Both the position numbers and the translations under genes were made by a program. Of a DNA stretch of 64,000 bases, positions 45,830 through 57,902 are shown in pieces. Source of the stretch: Nyssa sinensis (Eukaryota > Streptophyta > Magnoliopsida > Cornales > Nyssaceae); assembly GCA_008638375.1 (NCBI GenBank), contig CM018052.1, positions 20,911,071 to 20,975,070 of the forward strand, written 5' to 3'. Position 1 is the first letter of the stretch; every line of letters begins with the position of its first letter. The notes under the pieces are model-generated. The model was not told where the DNA came from, did no database searches, and saw nothing but the letters and a program-made list of their open reading frames with translations.

Positions 45830-46741
45830 CAAATTGAAAGCATGCCAAGCATGCATTAGAAACAAAAGAAAAAAAATAGAGAAGAAAGAAAGCAGAGCAA
45901 GCAGGGTGGTGTGGCACAAGTAGGAAGAAAAAAAAAGAATAAGAAAAGGAAGGAAGGGGCAGAAGGTGGGTTAGTGGAAGAGAAGAGAAGAAAAACAGAG
46001 GCAAAGAAGGAGGAGCCGAACGGTCAGGGGCGTGCAACAGGGAAAAAAAAAAGGGTAAGAACTGAGCTTTCTGTTCTTCAATTTTTAGAAGCTTGAATGA
46101 ATTATTTACTTTTAGGATCTTATTAAGTATGAAATTGGGTTTATATTGCAATTTGAATCAAGAGAAACGATCCAGAAATAAGTGAGAAAACAGAATTTAC
46201 AAGGAATGAAATAAAAATCGGGATGTGAAATTTTGATGCGTTTAACTTGGTCTAAACAATGGGGGATTATTTCTAAGAGGTGCAGAAATTGAATGGGAGA
46301 AAAATGGGCCAAAACTGTAAAAGAAAAGAGTAGAAAATGGAGGAGAAAATAGCTGGCCGAAAAATCGCACAACTCTGGTGGAGCTGCGGTTTTCCCTGTT
46401 TTGGGGGAGATCTGGCACTCCACTGAAAAACGCATGACCTGTAGGTATGAACCCCACTGAAAAACGCAAGAAAATCTGTTGTCGACGAGTCGCCGTTGAT
46501 GGAAAAGATGACCGGCCATGCGCTGGAGGAGGGTGCTGTGCGGCTCTGTTTCTGTTTCTTGATTTGGGCCAAACCAAGTCGGGTCAGACCTGACCCACCC
46601 ATTCAAAGGGCTGCCTAACATTGCTTCTTTATGGGTCATGTTTTAAATTGGAGTTTGGGGGGTGTTTTGGTTATGAAAGAGAAGCTATCCATTGTTTGGC
46701 TTACAATTTACAATTGTACACAAAATGAAAAAAAATTGTAT

Positions 46742-46812
46742 GAGCAATGACTTGAACCTGTGACCAAGGGGGAAGGGTGAGAAAAATGGATCACTGTGCC
46801 ACTAAGGCACAT
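46742..46812 (-). other. tRNA-like patch in left LTR (A and B boxes)
   Basis: On the minus strand TGGCACAGTGATCC (A-box-like) is followed by GGTTCAAGTCA (B-box-like) about 45 bases on. The same place in the right LTR (about 55925-55985) lacks the A box through an 18-base deletion. No mature tRNA fold is claimed. Confidence 0.45.
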
Positions 46813-47103
46813 GTGATTAAGTTGGGCTCAAATAAAATTTGTATTGGTTACAATTAATTAATTTAATGAAGTAGTTTAAATTTGAATTAAATCCCGATGC
46901 ATAAATTAGTCGAATGAATAATGAAAACTTATTGTTTTGGACCTTCTGGATTCAATGGTGAGGTCTGTTTTATGAGACAGAGTCTCGAAAAATAAAATAC
47001 CTGTAGAAATACCAAAATGACCAAAATGTCCCTAAGTCGAAGGTGAGTCAAACGAACTCCGATTGAGTTAAATAATAGTAGATTTTTATTATTTCAAACC
47101 TTC

Positions 47104-49024
47104 TTGACTCAACGGTGAAGTTCAAATTGTGAAAACAGAACCCAAAAATAGAGACACATAAATGACCATTTTACCCTTAGGTAAATTAGATCAAATTAGA
47201 AGTCGTAAAAGTATAAATTAATAAAAGAGATATTTAGAGTAGCGAGGCATAAATTCGATAGACATTAAATGTAAAATGTGTTTACTGATATATAAGAGAC
47301 TCGAAAGGGAAAGGGAAGGTCACGAAATACTAAGACGCATTGATGAGGTAAGTAAACTTCTATCTCTTATACGTGGTTTTTCAAGCCACATCATTTTTAT
47401 TACTACCAAAACTTTGTACTCATGTATGTAACCGCTATTGTTATCCCACCATTGATATTGTCCTATCTGGTGGTTTCCTATTGACTGTTACCGCATTGTT
47501 GCTATGTTGTACTACGCCTTGAAAGACTTATTGATTGGCATTTATTGCATGCCATTCATACCTTATCCACTTCTTATAGAATCACGATAGACTCTCGATT
47601 TTTAATTGAATGTTAGATTTGTGCTCAGTCACAATATCCATCCGATTGCTTTCTGAGTTGGCAGGACCTACGAGTCGAGACTGTGAAGGGACATATGGTG
47701 ATAGGGGTATTTTTATTAATTGATAGGACCTACAGGCCGATTGATGGGACCTACGGGTCAAATTCATGATCGGACATATGGTGATGTGGGTGTTCTTACA
47801 TATAGAGTTATGAGATTATTTTATATGCATTGATCGTTCTCTCAAATTGTACTTGACTGTGACCGTTTTATTGTGGTAATAATCATGTTGATTGTGATTA
47901 TTATGATTTATCCATATCCATGCTACATCACTACTCATACCTGTTATTGGGCTTTACTGTTCATTAGACTCGTGGCACTTTGCTGTTAACTGCAATCGTT
48001 GTCATGACTGGCTATCATGTTACTTTGAATTCATGTTTTCCTATGTAATCTCTAACCCGTATTTGACTCAACGGTGAAGTCCAAATTGTGAAAATAGAAC
48101 CCAAAAATAGAGACACACAAATGACCATTTTACCCTTGGGTAAATTAGATCAAATTAGAAGTCGTAAAAGTATAAATTAATAAAATAGATATTTAGAGTA
48201 GCGAGGCATAAATTCGATAAATGACATTAAAGCCGAAATGTGTTTACTGATATCTAGGAGACTCAAAAGGGAAAGGGAAGGTCATGGAATACTAAGACGT
48301 ATTAATGAGGTAAGTAAACTTCTATCTCTTATATGTGATTTTTCAAGCCACATCATTTTTATTATTGCCAAAACTTTGTACTCATGTATGCAACTGCTAT
48401 TGTTATCCCACCATTGATATTGTCCTATCTGGTGGTTGCCTATTGACTATTGCCTCATTGTTGCTACATTGTACTGCGCCTTAAAAGACTTATTGATTGA
48501 CGTTTATTGCGTGCCATTCATACCTTATGCACTTCTTATAGAATCACGATAGAATCTCTATTTATAATTGAATGTCGGATTTGTGCTCAGTCATAATATC
48601 CATCCGATTGCTTTCTGAGTTGGCAGGACCTACGAGTCGAGACTGTGAAGGGACATGTGGTGATATGGGCATTTTTATTAATTGATAGGACCTACGGGCC
48701 GATTGACGGGACCTACGGGTCGAATCCGTGATCGGATATATGGTGATAAGGGTGTTCTTACATATGGAGTTATGAGGTTATTTTATATGCATTGACCGTT
48801 CTCTCAAATTGTACTTGACTGTGGCCGTTTTATTGTGGTAGTAATCATGTTGATTGTGATTATTATGCTTTATCCATATCCATGCTACATCACTACTCAT
48901 AGTTGTTATTGGGCTTTACTGTTCATTGGCCTAGTGGCACTTTACTGTTAACTGCAATCGTTGTCATGATTGGCTATCATATTACCTTGAATTCATGTTT
49001 TCCTATGTAATTCCTAACCCGTAT
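47104..49024 (+). repeat. 959-bp tandem duplication inside the left LTR
   Basis: Two units of about 960 bp share sequence throughout. The second unit is closer to the single copy in the right LTR (56284 onward) than the first is. For example GCCTTAAAAGACTTATTGA is shared by unit 2 and the right LTR, and is GCCTTGAAAGACTTATTGA in unit 1. Confidence 0.9.
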
Positions 49025-49732
49025 TTGAGATAGGCTTTTACTTACTGAGCTTTGTTAGCTCATCCCATTTATTATATTTTTCAGGTGAGCATGCTACAGA
49101 ACCACAGTAAGAGGTCAGAAGCGTAGGGAGATAGTTGAGGAGCGCAATAGAATGATATAGTCTCTCTCATGTACTCACCACCTAAGAGTGGTTAATGTTT
49201 AGTTTATTGTCAGTTTTATTTTCAGTCTTTGAACAATATTTGTAATAAGGCTTCCGCACTTAAATTTTATGTTTACATTAATCACTGTTATCATTGGTAA
49301 AAGAATGAAAAATGTAGGGACGACCACTGGACTGGCCCCGCGACATGAGATCCACATACGGTGGGTTTCGGGTCGTAACAACTTGGCATTAGAGTAGAGT
49401 TTTAGGTTCTAGTGAGTCATGGGAGATAGGATTAGAGTACTAAGACTGTTGAGTCTAAGAAGTCAACGTCGAGGTAACACTATGATAGATGTCCATGCTA
49501 TGTTAGATTCTTACGTAAGTGCTAACCACAACGATTTAAATTGATTTGATTTTTTACACCATGTTAGACCTATAGACTGATTTTTTACACTATATTAGAC
49601 TGTATAGGAATGTTAAGTAGTACGGTTAAACTTGATTCGATTCACTTAGGCTAGAAAAACTATGTTGACTGGGTTAGACTGTGAATGATTAGACCCTTAT
49701 GAGAACGCTAACCTTTCATCTTTTACAGCAAG

Positions 49733-51464
49733 ATGGTTCGTAGCCGACATACCGCAATTGTGACAGACCGACTAGACCGGCTTGAGCACCTTGTGAATAG
49801 AGTCTTAAAGGCTCTACCCAAAGCCAAACCCCAGCGGTCAACTACTTACTCTAAAAAAGTGACACGGGTCGTGAGGGTCACTGAATAGAGGGGACAAGGA
49901 TTTGCCAAAGGAACGAAAACTTATGAGCCAGAAGACAATCAGGGCAAGGGGTGATCTGTCGTGGAAATCAATCAAATTACCAAACTAAACTACTAGTATA
50001 GTAGAGAAGTAAGGGTCGAACCCACAGAGACTGTTAATTATTTAAAAACTAAAGTTGAGATTAATTTTAATTGAAATTCACAAAGAGTGATTGTTGTTGA
50101 TTTTTCCTAAAATTAAATGAAAACTATACTTAAAGCAAATATTTAACTGAATTAATGAGGAATCAAATTAAAAGAGAATTCCTAGGGTGTTGAATCCACC
50201 ACTAATCTTGTAATTAGCTTCAATTGTATTAATTCTTGGGTCATTCAATTTGGATGTAAAAGACGTATTTTGGCTACAAGCCTCAATACAATCATCAAGA
50301 AAATCACGCACCAAAACCCTAAGCACGAATCATCTTTGGTCAATACAAATTGTCTACGCTAATTCTAAGGTCATAGTCACAATTTGTTTTCCCTGAGTTA
50401 TGACTCGTCCTACGGTTTTGATGTATGTACACATATTACTATTGTATAACCACATAAACAAAATCACAGAAATTGATTATGTGCAATTGAATAATACGAT
50501 CAATGCTTTAATAAAATTCCAATGTTATACAATCAACATCAAAGACTAATTAACCCAAAAATAAAATACAAAGAAACAATATTACTTGACTAGGGTTTCA
50601 TCTAAACCCTAGGAATAAGAGGACTTAGCCCATGATCGTGGAAGAGGAGACCATAGCCATGGAATTCTTCATCTTCTTCTTCAGAGTTGTCTCTTTCCTT
50701 CTTCTCTTCGTCCCTAGATCTCCAAGACGGCCTCTTCCTTTTCCCAAAACCCTAGGTTACAATAATATCCCCCTTTTTCCAAAAATACCCTTACAAAATA
50801 ATAATTTAGGAGAATAACATAAAATCTCGTAATTAGACATTAGGGGCCCAAAAAGGGAGTCTAAAGTGTTCCAAAATAGAGCCTATAATGCTAAAATGGG
50901 CCCTAGTCCACCTATATATGGATCAAGCCTCTCTTCTAACCCAAAATCCCTTGTTTTCCACTTCTTTTAGCACTTCAAAGCCCAATATTTTCCTTTTGCT
51001 CCAAATCCACTATTAAATCATCAACTTTGACGAGCTTTCTCTGCAAAAAGATAAAATAAGAATTAACTAGCAAATGCATATAGATTGGAGAAATTAAAAT
51101 AATAAAAGTGCAAGAATATCTAGGGTTAAATAAATAAATATGCATTTTTTAACCAGTTATCAAGGGGCAAGGACCCTTATCTTCCAAGCCCAAAGCCGGA
51201 TCTCGAAACACAAGGCCTATCAAGAAAAGAGCCAACTACAAAAAGGACACACCTAAATGCCTCACCTGCCAAAAAGCCTACCAAGGGCAATGCCTTAAGA
51301 ATACCAATGTCTGTTACTATTGTGGCTGTACTGGACACTTTGCGAGGAACTGTCCTCGAAATAAATCTATAACCTCTACCACACCTACCCTATCAACCCC
51401 AGTGATACCAGGAGATGATCAGACTGTTGCACCAGCAAACACAGGTACCCTTCTAGTTTATTAA
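49733..51464 (+). pseudogene. Short gag with zinc knuckle, split by an insertion
   Basis: The frame starts MVRSRHTAIVTDRLDRLEHL at 49733 and meets a TAG near 49887, then continues RGQGFAKGTKTYEPEDNQGK to 49951. After the 49952-51162 insertion it resumes GPLSSKPKAGSRNTRP and includes a canonical knuckle CYYCGCTGHFARNC (Cx2Cx4Hx4C, about 51321-51362). It ends at TAA 51462-51464. The Retrotrans_gag core normally found between the N-terminal coil and the knuckle is missing, so this is a shortened gag even without the insertion and the stop. Confidence 0.8.
49952..51162 (+). mobile_element. LTR-type insertion (1211 bp) inside gag
   Basis: It begins TGATCTG and ends GTTATCA (TG...CA with TGAT/ATCA ends), flanked by 5-bp AGGGG (49947-49951 and 51163-51167). 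Removing it plus one copy of AGGGG restores an open gag frame. Near its start is GTAAGGGTCGAACCCACAGA. No coding region was recognised. It is either a solo LTR or a small non-autonomous element. Confidence 0.8.
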
Positions 51465-54400
51465 CGGCCTATGCATATACTATTGATATTAGGCTTTACG
51501 CATTGATTAGTATCTTTCTCATTATTGTTAGAGTTGAACTTAGAAACAGAACCCCTTGATCTCATGTTAACTATTTTAATATCCTCGAGAGCTTTATTCT
51601 TAATACATGCAGACGGATACTAAGGAATATTATGGATAAATAAACGAGGTTTGAATGAGAGATAGTCTGAAGGGATTTGAATGGATAATTACAGGAGGAC
51701 TAAAAATATAAAAATTCTTGAGTAAGTCATAAGTAGACCCTGATAGAGTAGAGATGAGTAGAGTCTTGAAGACAGTTACAAAAAGAGCTAGATTATCAGA
51801 ATTGATCTTATGAAAGGTGATGATTTTGGAAAGAGGTTGATACATGATGAATGAATATTAGGAAAAAGTCTATGAATCTTGTGATCTAAGATAAGGTGTG
51901 ATCTGATTGTAGTCCATACCCCATCAAGTTAAATGAAGTAAATAATAAACGATCTTGCGTAACTGTTAGAGATCAATGTGATCTAAATGATCGTAAAGAC
52001 TGAACTAGTAGCAAACCATATAGAAAACCATGAAATTTAGATGATATGTGATTTTGAGGCACTACGAGGAAATCATTATTCATGAAAGATATACATAGAG
52101 CATATGAAGTATAGAACGTAAGTACACAGTATTTTTAACCAATTAGATACCCTTAAAGAACTAAGAATCCGATGATTTAAATAGTTAAATGAATGGTGAC
52201 TGTTGGGAGAAAGTAGTATGCTTAAGGGCAAATGTGAAGGATTCTGGGGAAGAATCGTACCAGTGTCGAGATGGATGACTCTTAAGTCATTACACTGGAA
52301 TTGATCAATGAATTGGGGGAAACTAGCATTTGAACAAGGGCAATAGTAAATGCTCTTTTAAAAGATATAAGGTGACATAGAGTTGGGATTGTGAAATCTT
52401 GGAAAGTCGAGGGATTTAACAACAAGTCTATGTAAGAGATGGTCTGAGGAAGACTTAATAAATGGTAACGTGACGCGTTGAGACTCTAGATGGACTGATG
52501 ATATATCAGAATTAGAAGGATTCTTGAATGAGTCATATAGGGTAAAGACAAATGAATTATTGGTAGAAAGATAATGATTAAATGAGACTATCAAGTGAAC
52601 ATTTATGAAATGTGATGGTCCTAAAAGGAGATTAACACGTGATAAATGATCATTGGGAAAATTCAATGGATCTTATTGACCTAGGTAACAATAGGACCTA
52701 ATTGTGGGTTGTACTTTCTTGAGTTACCTGAATCTATTTCAAAAGATAAATGATTGATGACGCTGAATGATTTTTGTGGATTTAAGTGACCTAGCAATTA
52801 AAGAGACAGAAATTAGGGCATAATGTTTAGGAAACTGGTGAGGACAACGACTGTGCTAAAGTGATACATAATTCTTTCAACTACGAGAATAATTAAGATT
52901 GAGGTAGAAAGTAAGAATAACTACATCTGTGAAACTAAGAAAGTTGAGAAATTCCATGGTGGGAAAAACTTGACATAATCTTGATTAGCTTTGAATGCCA
53001 AATGTAACGATAAAATGATGGGACGACTAATTGATGTGAACAACCCTGAAATATGATATGAAGTCACAGAATGTACAAGGAACTCCCTATAGGGTTGAAT
53101 AAGTTCTTAACAGAACAAATTTGTAAACGTTAAATAACGATTGGGGAGAAAAATGTAACATATGGTGAAAAACTGAACATAATGACGAGCATAAGACAAT
53201 GGAACAACCTTTCTGAGCAAAGGTAAGTGAAACCAAAAGAATGGTTATAAACTAACAAGTCATAAGACTTTGAGATTTAAACTGATTGAATGATGCGGAT
53301 AATTTCAGGTAAACCAAAAATGAGAACACCGTTAAGAACACTTTCAAAGAAGACTGTTACATGAAGAATCAGTGACTGGGGTAAAAGACTACCCTAAATT
53401 TTTTTAAGTATATGTACCATACCTTACTCTATGAAGGGATGAGGAATCAAAATCTGTGAAAGATCAATTGTAAAAGGCCTTTGTACCATCCTATAATGTG
53501 AAAAAAAAAAAGGGGAAGGAGGAACTAATTTCCTCAACCTATACAATTTATAAAAAGATAAATGCACACGAATCTGAAAACAAAGGTAGGTATGCGAATG
53601 AATAGTACAAAAATAATGACATAATGCCAAAAATGAAATGAAAAGGGGATTGATAAATCTTCAAGAAATGGACACTTGATGGAGAAATCACAAATGGAAA
53701 GTTCGAATAAATTTGAGGTCACCTATGTAGGGGATAAATATTGTAATGCAAAGAGAATATGAGTAAACCGTCCCAACACGAACCAAAAGATGCTCATGAA
53801 AACAAAAAGGGAATATGATACTCTATCCTTAGTAAAACTTAAAGCACATGAATGAGAAGTCCAAAACACTTTAAATGATAGAAGTGGTGTAGTCTAGTTA
53901 CACCGTTGCCTTCCTATGACCACTACCAAAGAAAGGGATAGACAAAAAAAAAAAGATCAAAGTACTAGATGCCTTGACCTGGCACATGATATGCCACACG
54001 ATGTCAATGGAAGTTGACAGACCATGATCAGTAAGGTAATCACAACCTAGTACCAAATGTGATTAATATAACGACTAGACATAGAACTAGTCAAGATACT
54101 GGTAACAAGGGGAAATAGTCAAGTAACGAAAAAGATGACTCAGGGTAAGTAATGAAATTAATGGATCCCTAGACATAGATTGGAGAACTAAAGAAATACG
54201 CACGAAAATGTTAATCTTAAAATTTGGAGACAATGAGTGAAAGTCCCAAGGAAGTAAAAGGTCAAACCCTTGACTTTCAAATTCACTATTGAAATAAAAC
54301 AAAGAGGAATACAAAAGAACTATGAATCCTATGTAAAGAAATCTTCTACCTCAGAATATAGTATTTGAATACCAGATATAAGACCAAGAGACAGGTTACA

Positions 54401-54502
54401 AAGGGGAACTATAATGAAGAAATTGGCATGAGGAGATAATAGGGTCTCTTAGATTGTGAACATCCGAGTTTTGAGGAAAAAACTCATTTTAAGGGGGTAG
54501 AA
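51465..54502 (+). other. Non-coding interior of the gag-only element
   Basis: About 3 kb without gag-pol motifs. Parts are diverged copies of each other: 51830-51900 resembles 52624-52690 (GATACATGATGAATGAATAT versus CACGTGATAAATGATCATT), an offset near 795 bp. It ends in the purine tract. Antisense ORFs of 60-100 codons here have no recognised motif. Confidence 0.65.
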
Positions 54503-54956
54503 TGTAATACCCTGACCCAAATCTCGAGCCATGTAAACCCGAGCCATTAAGGCTTCCAGTTTTAATATGGAATAAAATGGATGGTGTGGAAATTCAATGG
54601 TTTTGAATATATGGACGAATGTCAGGGCAAACGAATAGCGAAAAAAAAAAAAGAAATAAATAAATTAAATTAAATTAAAATAAAACAAAGAAAAAAAAAG
54701 ATAAAATAAAATAAAATAATAATTAGAAAGAAAAAAAAAATGGGAAGTTGAATGTGTGGATAATATATATATATATATGTAGATATATAGGTATAAATAT
54801 ATATATATATATGTGTGAAGGTGTAAATAGGTGAAGCAGTTACAACATGTAACCATGCGTTAAACAAAAAGAGAGGAAACTGAAGAGGGAGTGATAGGCG
54901 CAGAAAGGGAAATGAAAGGTCAAAGAGAGAGAGAGAGTGGGAGGAAATTAAGAGAG

Positions 54957-54991
<35 letters not shown>

Positions 54992-57602
54992 AATTGAAAG
55001 CATGCTAAGCATGCGTTAGAAACAAAAGATAAAAGAAAAAAAAAACAAAGAAGAAAGAAAGCAGAGCAAGCAGGGTGGTGCGGCATAAGCAGGCAGAAAA
55101 AAAAAAGAATAAGAAAAGGAAGGAAGGGGCAGAAGGTGGGTCAGTGGAAGAGAAGAGAAGAAAAACAGAGGCAAAGAATGAAAAGCCGAACAGTCAGGGG
55201 CGTGCAACAAGAAAAAAAAAGGGTAAGAACTGAGCTTTCTGTTCTTCAATTTTTAGAAGCATGAATGATAAATTTTCTTTTAGGATCTTATTACACATGG
55301 AATTGGGTTTATATTGCAATTTGAGTCAAGAGAAACGATCCAGAAATGAGTGAGAAAACAGAATTTACAGGGAAGGAAATAAAAATCGGGATGAGTAATT
55401 CTGATGCGTTTAACTTGGTCTAAACAATGGGGGATTATTCCTAAGAGGTGCAGAAATTGAATGGGAGAAAAATTGGCCAAATCCGTAGAAGAAAAGAGTA
55501 GAAAATGGAGGAGAAAAGGGTTGGCCAGAAAATCGCATAGCTCTAATGGAGCTGCGGTTTTCCCTATTTTGGGGGAGATCTGGCACTCCGATTGGAAAAT
55601 CAATGGTAGATTTGAGTTGCCCATGACCTGTAGGTATGAACCCCACTGAAAAACGCAAGAAAATCCTTTGCCAACGAGTCGCCGTTGAAGGAAGAGATGA
55701 CCGGCCATGCGCTGGGGAAGGGTGCTGCGCGGCTAGGTTTTTGTTTCTTGATTTGGGCCAAACCGAGTCTGGTCAGACCCGACCCACCCGTTCAGAGGGC
55801 TACCCAACACTGTTTCTTTACGAGTCATGTTTTAAATTGAAGTTTGTGGGGTGTTTGGTTGTGAAGTAGAAGTTATCCATTATTTGACTTACAATTTACA
55901 ATTGTACAGGAAATGAAAAAAAATTGTATGGGCAGTGACTTGAACTTGTGACTAAGGGGGAAGGGTGAGAAGAATGGATCATGTGATCAAGTTGGACTCA
56001 AATAATATATGTATTGGTTACAATTAATTAATTTAATAAAGTAGTTTAAATTAATTAAATTTGAATTAAATCTCGACGCGTAAATTAGTCAAATGAATAG
56101 TGAAAACTTACTATTTTGGACCTTCTAGATTCAATGGTGAGGTCCATTTCACGAGACGGAGTCCGTAAAAAATAAAACACACGTAAAAATATCAAAATGA
56201 CCAAAATGTCCCTAAGTCGAAGGTGAGTCAAACTAACTCCGATTGAGTTAAATAAATAGTGAATTTTTATTATTTCAAACCTTTAGGACTCAACGGTGAA
56301 GTCCAAATTTTAAAAACAGAACCCAAATATAAAGACACATAAATGACCATTTTACCCTTGGGTAAATTAGATCAAATTAGAAGTCGTAAAAGTATAAATT
56401 AATAAAAGAGATATTTAGAGTAGCGAGGCATAAATTCGATAAATGACATTAATGCTGAAATGTGTTTACTGATATTTAGGAGACTCAAAAGGGAAAGGGA
56501 AGGTCACGGAATACTAAGACACATTGATGAGGTAAGTCAACTTCTATCTCTTATATGTGATTTTTCAAGCCACATCATTTTTATTACTGCCAAAACTTTG
56601 TACTCATGTATGTAATCGCTATTGTTATCCCACCATTGATATTGTCCTATCTGGTGGTTTCCTATTGACTGTTACCTCATTATTGCTACGTTGTACTGTG
56701 CCTTAAAAGACTTATTGATTGACGTTTATTGCATGTCATTCATACCTTATGCACTTCTTATAGAATCACGATAGAATCTCTATTTATAATTGAATGTCGG
56801 ATTTGTGCTCAGTCACAATATCCATCCGATTGCTTTCTGAGTTGGCAGAACCTACGGGTCGAGACTGTGAAGGGACATGTGGTGATAGGGGCATTTTTAT
56901 TAATTGATAGGACCTACGGGCCGATTGACGGGACCTACGGGTCGAATCCGTGATCGGATATATGGTGATAAGGGTGTTCTTACATATGGAGTTATGAGGT
57001 TATTTTATATGCATTGACCGTTCTCTCAAATTGTACTTGACTGTGGCCGTTTTATTGTGGCAGTAATCATGTTGATTGTGATTATTATACTTTATCCATA
57101 TCCATGCTACATCACTACTCATAGTTGTTATTGGGCTTTACTGTTCATTGGCCTAGTGGCACTTTACTGTTAACTGCAATCGTTGTCATGACTGGCTATC
57201 ATGTTACCTTGAATTCATGTTTTCCTATGTAATTCCTAACCTGTATTTGAGATAGGCTTTTATTTATTGAGCTTTGTTAGCTCATCCCATTCATTATATT
57301 TTTCAGGTGAGCATGCTACAGAACCACAGTAAGAGGTCAGGAGCGTAGAGAGACAGTTGAGGAGCGCAATAGAATGATATAGTCTCTCTCATGTACTCAC
57401 CACCTAAGAGTGGTTAATGTTTAGTTTATTGTCAGTTTTATTTTCAGTCTTTGAACAATATTTGTAATAAGGCTTCCACACTTAAATGTTATGTTTACAT
57501 TAATTACTGTTATCATTGGTAAAAGAATGAAAAAAGTAGGGACGGCCATTAGGCCGGCCCCGCGACACGAGATCTGCATAGGGTAGGTTTCGGGTCGTGA
57601 AA
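54503..57602 (+). repeat. Right LTR of the gag-only element
   Basis: This 3100-bp single-unit LTR starts TGTAATACCCTGACCC and ends GGGTCGTGAAA. It is very similar to the left LTR, with a private insertion near 55588-55617 and the small deletion that removes the A box. (AT)n lies at 54760-54815 and 54959-54988. Confidence 0.9.
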
Positions 57603-57902
57603 TTGCAAATATCTCTTCTATGTAGGCTTATGTATATATACAATGGCCTTTTGTGTGTTGGCTAGTTGTAAATGTAAATAACTTGTAATAAATTTTACAA
57701 GTGTGAGTTTGATATTAAACTTAGATTTTGCTCTGATCAAATGTGGTTGGCATGAATTTGATTTGAACCTAATAGGTTAAAAATGTTACGCTTCTGCTAT
57801 ATTAATAAAGTATTTATTATATAGCCTATTTGATTCTGTATGAGGCCTCGGTAGCACGTCATAGACCATAATTCCATCCTACATGGGGTTTGGGTCGTGA
57901 AA
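57603..57902 (+). repeat. Continuation of the rearranged LTR remnant
   Basis: It matches 44931-45237 (GCAAATATCTCTT, AATAACTTGTAAT, ATGAGGCCTC) and ends GGGTCGTGAAA. It is the part of the remnant displaced by the 12.3-kb insertion. Confidence 0.8.

Larger units (their letters stand above)
45312..49380 (+). repeat. Left LTR of the gag-only element, with internal duplication
   Basis: This LTR is 4069 bp against 3100 bp for its partner. The excess is a tandem duplication: 47104-48062 and 48063-49024. The junction at 48059-48066 (CGTATTTGACTC) joins the end of one unit (CGTATTTGAGAT in the second copy) to the start of the next (TTCTTGACTC), with TTGA shared. The LTR also carries a (GA)n tract at 45743-45784, (AT)n at 45802-45826 and a reversed tRNA-like patch. 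Confidence 0.9.
45312..57602 (+). mobile_element. Gag-only (non-autonomous, LARD-like) Ty3/gypsy element, 12.3 kb
   Basis: Two LTRs (45312-49380 and 54503-57602) have matching termini TGTAATACCCTGACCC...GGGTCGT. TTGCA duplications flank it (45307-45311 and 57603-57607). The first LTR is followed by a worn initiator-Met primer site (TTGGCATTAGAGTAGAG, 49383-49399). The second is preceded by a purine tract TTAAGGGGGTAGAA (54489-54502). Only a short gag with one zinc knuckle is present inside; no protease, RT or integrase motif was found. The LTR termini and primer suggest the Tekay/Del chromovirus group. It must rely on enzymes of other elements. Confidence 0.88.

Noticed and set aside
45684..46639. 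Several overlapping minus-strand ORFs of 109-175 codons
   Set aside because: They lie wholly in the left LTR and run over GA/AT microsatellites. Equivalent frames recur in the right LTR only because the DNA is duplicated. No domain motif.
51630..54314. Antisense ORFs inside the gag-only element
   Set aside because: No motif, no conserved neighbours, low-complexity composition. Considered as a second antisense accessory ORF but nothing resembles the Tat one.
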